The translations under genes were made by a program, and so were the position numbers. Shown piece by piece: positions 7,319 through 10,096 of a DNA stretch of 10,096 nucleotides. The stretch is taken from assembly GCA_946481265.1 (NCBI GenBank), contig CAMLNE010000140.1, positions 1 to 10,096 of the forward strand, in the 5' to 3' direction. How positions within the stretch are numbered: position 1 is the stretch's first letter; each line of letters opens with the position of its first letter. Source of the DNA: an uncultured Panacagrimonas sp. (GTDB lineage Bacteria > Pseudomonadota > Gammaproteobacteria > Nevskiales > Nevskiaceae). The notes under the pieces are model-generated. The model was not told the DNA's origin and ran no database searches. It saw only the letters and a list, made by a program, of their open reading frames with translations.

Positions 7319-7353
7319 GATAATCGGCGCCTCCATTCTTGCCAGGTGATTCC

Positions 7354-7821
7354 GTGAAGCTGTCGCATGCCCTGCTATGCCTTCCCTTCGTACTGCCGCT
7401 GGCCGCATGCGGCGGAAAGTCCGACGCGCCACCCGCAGTATCCGCCGCGCGGATTGTCCTGCCGCCACCCGGGCGGACGATGGCAGTGGGTTATTTCGAA
7501 CTGGAGAACGAGGCGAGCCATCCGATTGAGCTGCGCGACTTCAGCAGCGCCGCTTTCAACGCCATCGAGATGCACGAGACGACCGATACGGACGGGATCT
7601 CGCGCATGCGCCGGCTCGAGCGTCTGGAGATCCCCGCCGGCGGCAGCGTCCGTTTCGCGCCCGGCGGCAAGCACCTGATGCTGATGGGCGCAAACCTGCC
7701 ACAGATGCCCGCAGAGCTGCCCGTGGTGCTCGAATTCGCCGATCCCGACGGCGCCCTGCACCAGCTCGAGATCCGCTTTGCGGTCGACGGCGGCGCGGGT
7801 ACAGAGCACGCACCGCACTGA
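7354..7821 (+). CDS. PCu(A)C family periplasmic copper chaperone, predicted lipoprotein
   Basis: Binds Cu(I) outside the cytoplasm; family members deliver copper to the CuA site of cytochrome c oxidase. The 155-residue product carries the full family motif H-X10-M-X21-H-X-M, with H74 (in EMHE), M85 (in SRM), H107 and M109 (in KHLML). The N-terminus is a lipoprotein signal: basic K2, hydrophobic ALLCLPFVLPL, and lipobox LAAC with C19 as the lipidated residue. The next residues GG do not suggest inner-membrane retention. The GTG at 7354 was chosen because AGGTGA lies just upstream and the signal peptide then begins normally; a TTG at 7339 would bury that site. The tail has two further His (EHAPH) that might bind metal. 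The gene follows lysR by 35 bases and could share its transcript. No SCO or oxidase gene is adjacent, and a terminator follows. Confidence 0.95.
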   Translation: MKLSHALLCLPFVLPLAACGGKSDAPPAVSAARIVLPPPGRTMAVGYFELENEASHPIELRDFSSAAFNAIEMHETTDTDGISRMRRLERLEIPAGGSVRFAPGGKHLMLMGANLPQMPAELPVVLEFADPDGALHQLEIRFAVDGGAGTEHAPH

Positions 7822-7844
7822 AGCCGGTACAGGACCTTGATCCA

Positions 7845-7882
7845 GAAATGATTCGGGCGCCTTGCGGCGCCCGGATCATTTC
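7845..7882. terminator. Strong bidirectional terminator between PCu(A)C and rplQ
   Basis: A 17-bp stem runs from GAAATGATTCGGGCGCC (7845-7861) to its complement at 7866-7882, closed by the tetraloop TTGC, with one G-T wobble (7853/7874). A GC-rich top half sits on an AT-rich base, so the 3' arm supplies a short T tract (ATTTC on both strands). It lies 23 bases after the PCu(A)C stop and 25 bases beyond the rplQ stop on the other strand, so it can end both converging transcripts. Confidence 0.9.
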
Positions 7883-7907
7883 ATCAAGCCCCGTGTGGGG
7901 ACGGCCT

Positions 7908-8294
7908 TCAGGCGGTGGGCGCCTCGGCATCCGTTCCGGGCCGACCCACCAGCTCCACATACGCCATCGGCGCGTTGTCACCGGGGCGGAAGCCACAGCG
8001 AAGGATTCGCGTATACCCACCCGGACGCTCGGCGTAGCGCGGCCCCAGGTCGGTGAACAGCTTCTGCACGATCTCGCGATCACGCAGGCGCGCGAAGGCG
8101 ATACGGCGGTTGTGGACGCTGTCTTCCTTCGCCCGCGTGATGAGCGGCTCAGCCAGGCGGCGCAATTCCTTGGCCTTGGGCACCGTGGTGCGGATCAGTT
8201 CGTGCTTGAACAGGGCAACCGCGACCGCCTGCATGGTGGCCTTGCGATGGCTTGGGGTGCGGCCGAAGGAGCGGCCTGCATTTCCGTGACGCAT
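7908..8294 (-). CDS. rplQ: 50S ribosomal protein L17
   Basis: Large-subunit ribosomal protein near the peptide exit tunnel and the last gene of the alpha operon. The 128-residue product has the family landmarks MRH at the start, SHRKA at 15-19, [18 protein letters not shown] (36-53), FARLRD (67-72), [15 protein letters not shown] (84-98) and [12 protein letters not shown] (104-115). The N-terminal [11 protein letters not shown] is a little different from the usual HRKSGRxLNR type but keeps the basic pattern. The ATG at 8294 has GAGAGA about 9 bases upstream. The gene lies 29 bases after rpoA and is surely cotranscribed with it; the strong terminator at 7845-7882 ends the operon. Confidence 0.98.
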   Translation of the reverse strand: MRHGNAGRSFGRTPSHRKATMQAVAVALFKHELIRTTVPKAKELRRLAEPLITRAKEDSVHNRRIAFARLRDREIVQKLFTDLGPRYAERPGGYTRILRCGFRPGDNAPMAYVELVGRPGTDAEAPTA

Positions 8295-8323
8295 GATCGG
8301 ATTCTCTCGAGTGTTCTATGCGG

Positions 8324-9319
8324 TCAGTTGGTCGCCGACTTCGGCGCCGACCAGTTGTCCAGGCGCATTCCGAGCTCGAGGTCGTGCGCCTTGAGCGCTT
8401 CCTTGATCTCGTTGAGCGACTTCTTGCCGAGGTTCGGCGTCTTCATCAGTTCGTTTTCGGTGCGCTGCACCAGCTCGCCGATGTAGTACACGCTCTCCGC
8501 CTTGAGGCAGTTGGCGGAGCGCACGGTGAGTTCGAGCTCATCGATCGGACGGAACAGGATCGGGTCGAGCGAACCGGCGCTGCCCTTCGTGCCACCGACC
8601 GGAACGACTGCGCTGGCCTCGGCCTCGAGGTCGACGAAGACGGTCAGCTGGTCGCGCAGGATGCGCGCGGCCTGGCGCACGGCTTCCGCCGCGTCCACAC
8701 CACCGTTGGTGTCCACGTCCAGAATCAGACGATCGAGATCGGTACGCTGTTCAACGCGCGCGCGCTCGACGGCATAGCTGACCCGACGGACCGGGCTGTA
8801 CGAGGCCTCAAGCTTGAGCACGCCCACCGTGCTGGTCTCGGACTCGCCGACCAGCGCAGCCACCGGCTGGTAGCCGCGGCCGCGGGTGACCTTCAGCGTC
8901 GCCTTGATCTTGCCGCCGGTCAGGTGCGCGAGCACCAGATCGGGGTTCACGATCTCGACGTCATGGTCGAGCTGGATGTCCGCCGCCGTGACCGGACCGT
9001 TGCCGGACTTCTCCAGACGCAGCGTCGCTTCTTCACGCGCGTTGAGGCGGATGGCGATGTTCTTGATGTTCAGCAGGATGTCGATGACGTCTTCCTGCAC
9101 GCCCTCGATCGCGCTGTACTCGTGGACCACGCCCTCGATCTGGACCTCGGTCACTGCGGCACCGGGGATCGACGAGAGCAGGATGCGGCGCAGGGCGTTG
9201 CCCAGGGTGTGGCCGAAGCCACGCTCGAGCGGCTCCATGGCGACGCGCGCACGATTGGCCGAAACGACCTCGACCTTGATCTCGCGCGGCTTGAGCAACT
9301 CGGTGACGAAACCTTGCAT
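8324..9319 (-). CDS. rpoA: DNA-directed RNA polymerase alpha subunit
   Basis: Alpha subunit of RNA polymerase: its dimer nucleates assembly of beta and beta prime, and its C-terminal domain contacts UP elements and activators. It has 331 residues (E. coli 329). The N-terminal domain holds [17 protein letters not shown] (34-50) with R45, which is needed for assembly, and [12 protein letters not shown] (187-198). A linker follows at about 235-250. The C-terminal domain (about 251-323) contains [11 protein letters not shown] with R267 (R265 in E. coli) and [11 protein letters not shown] (296-306), the DNA-contacting motif. The ATG at 9319 has AGAGGT five bases upstream, a good ribosome binding site. 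rpsD lies upstream across an unusually long 93-base spacer; rplQ follows after 29 bases. Confidence 0.99.
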   Translation of the reverse strand: MQGFVTELLKPREIKVEVVSANRARVAMEPLERGFGHTLGNALRRILLSSIPGAAVTEVQIEGVVHEYSAIEGVQEDVIDILLNIKNIAIRLNAREEATLRLEKSGNGPVTAADIQLDHDVEIVNPDLVLAHLTGGKIKATLKVTRGRGYQPVAALVGESETSTVGVLKLEASYSPVRRVSYAVERARVEQRTDLDRLILDVDTNGGVDAAEAVRQAARILRDQLTVFVDLEAEASAVVPVGGTKGSAGSLDPILFRPIDELELTVRSANCLKAESVYYIGELVQRTENELMKTPNLGKKSLNEIKEALKAHDLELGMRLDNWSAPKSATN

Positions 9320-9342
9320 GGATGACCTCTATTGGTGGTGCT

Positions 9343-9410
9343 GCATCCGGCTTTCAGAACAGCGACTCGTCTGACCTTTCGGATGCGGCGAACAGCCCGC
9401 TTGGTAGCGG
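9343..9410 (-). promoter_or_regulatory. Structured spacer between rpsD and rpoA (two potential hairpins)
   Basis: In the minus-strand RNA the first hairpin, CCGCT-ACCA-AGCGG (9410-9397), begins two bases after the rpsD stop. A second, larger one pairs GCATCCG (9386-9380) with CGGATGC (9349-9343) and holds an inner 5-bp stem (TCAGA 9374-9370 with TCTGA 9358-9354) and an 11-base loop. No T run follows either. It may be an RNA processing or partial-attenuation element that sets the level of alpha relative to S4; that role is inference. Confidence 0.35.
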
Positions 9411-9412
9411 TC

Positions 9413-10033
9413 TTACTTCGAATACAACTCGACGACCAGGTTCTCGTTGATGTCCGGCAGGATCTGGTCGCGGCTCGGACGCGACTTGAACGTGCCCTTG
9501 AGGCCCTTCTCGTCCACTTCCAGCCATTCCGGGAACCCGATCTGCGCCGCGATCGACAGCGACTCGGCGATGCGGCTCTGGTTGCGCGACTTCTCGCGAA
9601 TTTCCAGCACGTCGCCTTCACCCACCTGGTACGACGGGATGTTCACCGACTGGCCGTTGACGAGAATCGCCTTGTGTCCGACCAGCTGCCGTGCTTCCGA
9701 GCGGGTGCGCCCGAAGCCCATGCGATAGATCACGTTGTCCAGCCGACCTTCCAGCAGGAGCAGGAGGTTCAGGCCGGTCGCGCCCTTCTGGACCGACGCC
9801 TTCTTGTAGTAGTTGCGGAACTGGCGCTCGAGGACGCCGTACATCTGCTTGAGCTTCTGCTTCTCGCGCAGCTGCGTACCGTATTCAGTGGGCCGTGACT
9901 TGCGCGCGCCGTGCTGCCCCGGGGGCGTGTCGAGCTTGCACTTGGTTTCTAGCGACCGACCACGCGACTTCAGCAGCAGGTCGGTGCCGGCACGGCGGGA
10001 CAATTTGCACTTCGGACCGATGTAACGAGCCAT
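9413..10033 (-). CDS. rpsD: 30S ribosomal protein S4
   Basis: Primary 16S rRNA-binding protein of the small subunit; in E. coli it also represses translation of the alpha operon. The 206-residue product equals E. coli S4 in length and begins [18 protein letters not shown]. It contains [10 protein letters not shown] (38-47), [20 protein letters not shown] split across 55-74, and the S4 domain (about 95-160: [35 protein letters not shown]). It ends [12 protein letters not shown], the standard C-terminus. C9 and C32 do not form the four-Cys zinc motif of some S4 paralogues. The ATG at 10033 lies 15 bases after the rpsK stop, with GGGAAGAG upstream. S4 may autoregulate this operon, but its usual leader target near rpsM is outside the window. 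Confidence 0.99.
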   Translation of the reverse strand: MARYIGPKCKLSRRAGTDLLLKSRGRSLETKCKLDTPPGQHGARKSRPTEYGTQLREKQKLKQMYGVLERQFRNYYKKASVQKGATGLNLLLLLEGRLDNVIYRMGFGRTRSEARQLVGHKAILVNGQSVNIPSYQVGEGDVLEIREKSRNQSRIAESLSIAAQIGFPEWLEVDEKGLKGTFKSRPSRDQILPDINENLVVELYSK

Positions 10034-10048
10034 GTTCTCTTCCCGACC

Positions 10049-10096
10049 TTAGACGCGACGACGCTTCGGCGGACGGCACCCGTTGTGCGGGATAGG
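10049..10096 (-). CDS. rpsK: 30S ribosomal protein S11, C-terminal end only
   Basis: The last 15 codons plus TAA are present and read PIPHNGCRPPKRRRV, the hallmark C-terminus of bacterial S11 (platform of the 30S subunit). The remainder lies beyond the right edge. It is 15 bases upstream of rpsD in the same direction, the standard alpha-operon order. Confidence 0.97.
   Translation of the reverse strand, partial: PIPHNGCRPPKRRRV

Noticed and set aside
7319..7324. GATAAT as a separate promoter for the PCu(A)C gene
   Set aside because: It matches five of six -10 positions just after the lysR stop, but the -35 region (GGCGTT or GCGTTC) does not fit; too weak to list.
8318..9325. 335-codon open frame on the plus strand covering rpoA
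   Set aside because: Exactly antisense to rpoA, whose protein is unmistakable. The long frame follows from codon bias in GC-rich DNA.

Overview
The window is GC-rich chromosomal DNA from a gammaproteobacterium. The end of the alpha ribosomal operon (rpsK, rpsD, rpoA, rplQ), the MepM-like M23 peptidase divergent from tyrS, and a membrane-anchored TPR protein of the kind usually fused to Hanks-type kinases together suggest the Lysobacterales (Xanthomonadales) or close relatives. That placement is an inference from protein character and gene order; no rRNA gene is present to confirm it.

Layout, left to right. (1) Bases 1-1063, minus strand: a cell-wall endopeptidase of the M23 family, running off the left edge. 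(2) Bases 1064-1289: a divergent spacer holding two GC-rich dyads. (3) Bases 1290-2495, plus: tyrosyl-tRNA synthetase, followed by a hairpin. (4) Bases 2595-6264, minus: three genes read in the order pirin, aroG, TPR protein. The TPR protein looks like the C-terminal half of a serine/threonine kinase-TPR fusion from which the kinase is absent. (5) Bases 6362-7821, plus: a YhaJ-like LysR regulator, divergent from the pirin, and then a PCu(A)C copper-chaperone lipoprotein. (6) Bases 7845-7882: a very strong hairpin that can stop transcription from both sides. (7) Bases 7908-10096, minus: the alpha operon end, entering from the right edge as rpsK, then rpsD, rpoA and rplQ.

Most genes are housekeeping: translation (tyrS, rpsK, rpsD, rplQ), transcription (rpoA), aromatic amino-acid entry (aroG) and peptidoglycan remodelling (M23). 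The less ordinary part is the middle: the kinase-less TPR membrane protein directly after aroG, and the pirin/LysR divergent pair with dyad symmetry next to the lysR start. I found no CRISPR array, insertion sequence, integrase, phage gene, tRNA or obvious defence system, and no gene-free stretch over 300 bases. The window is mainly core genome, and I do not claim a new system in it.
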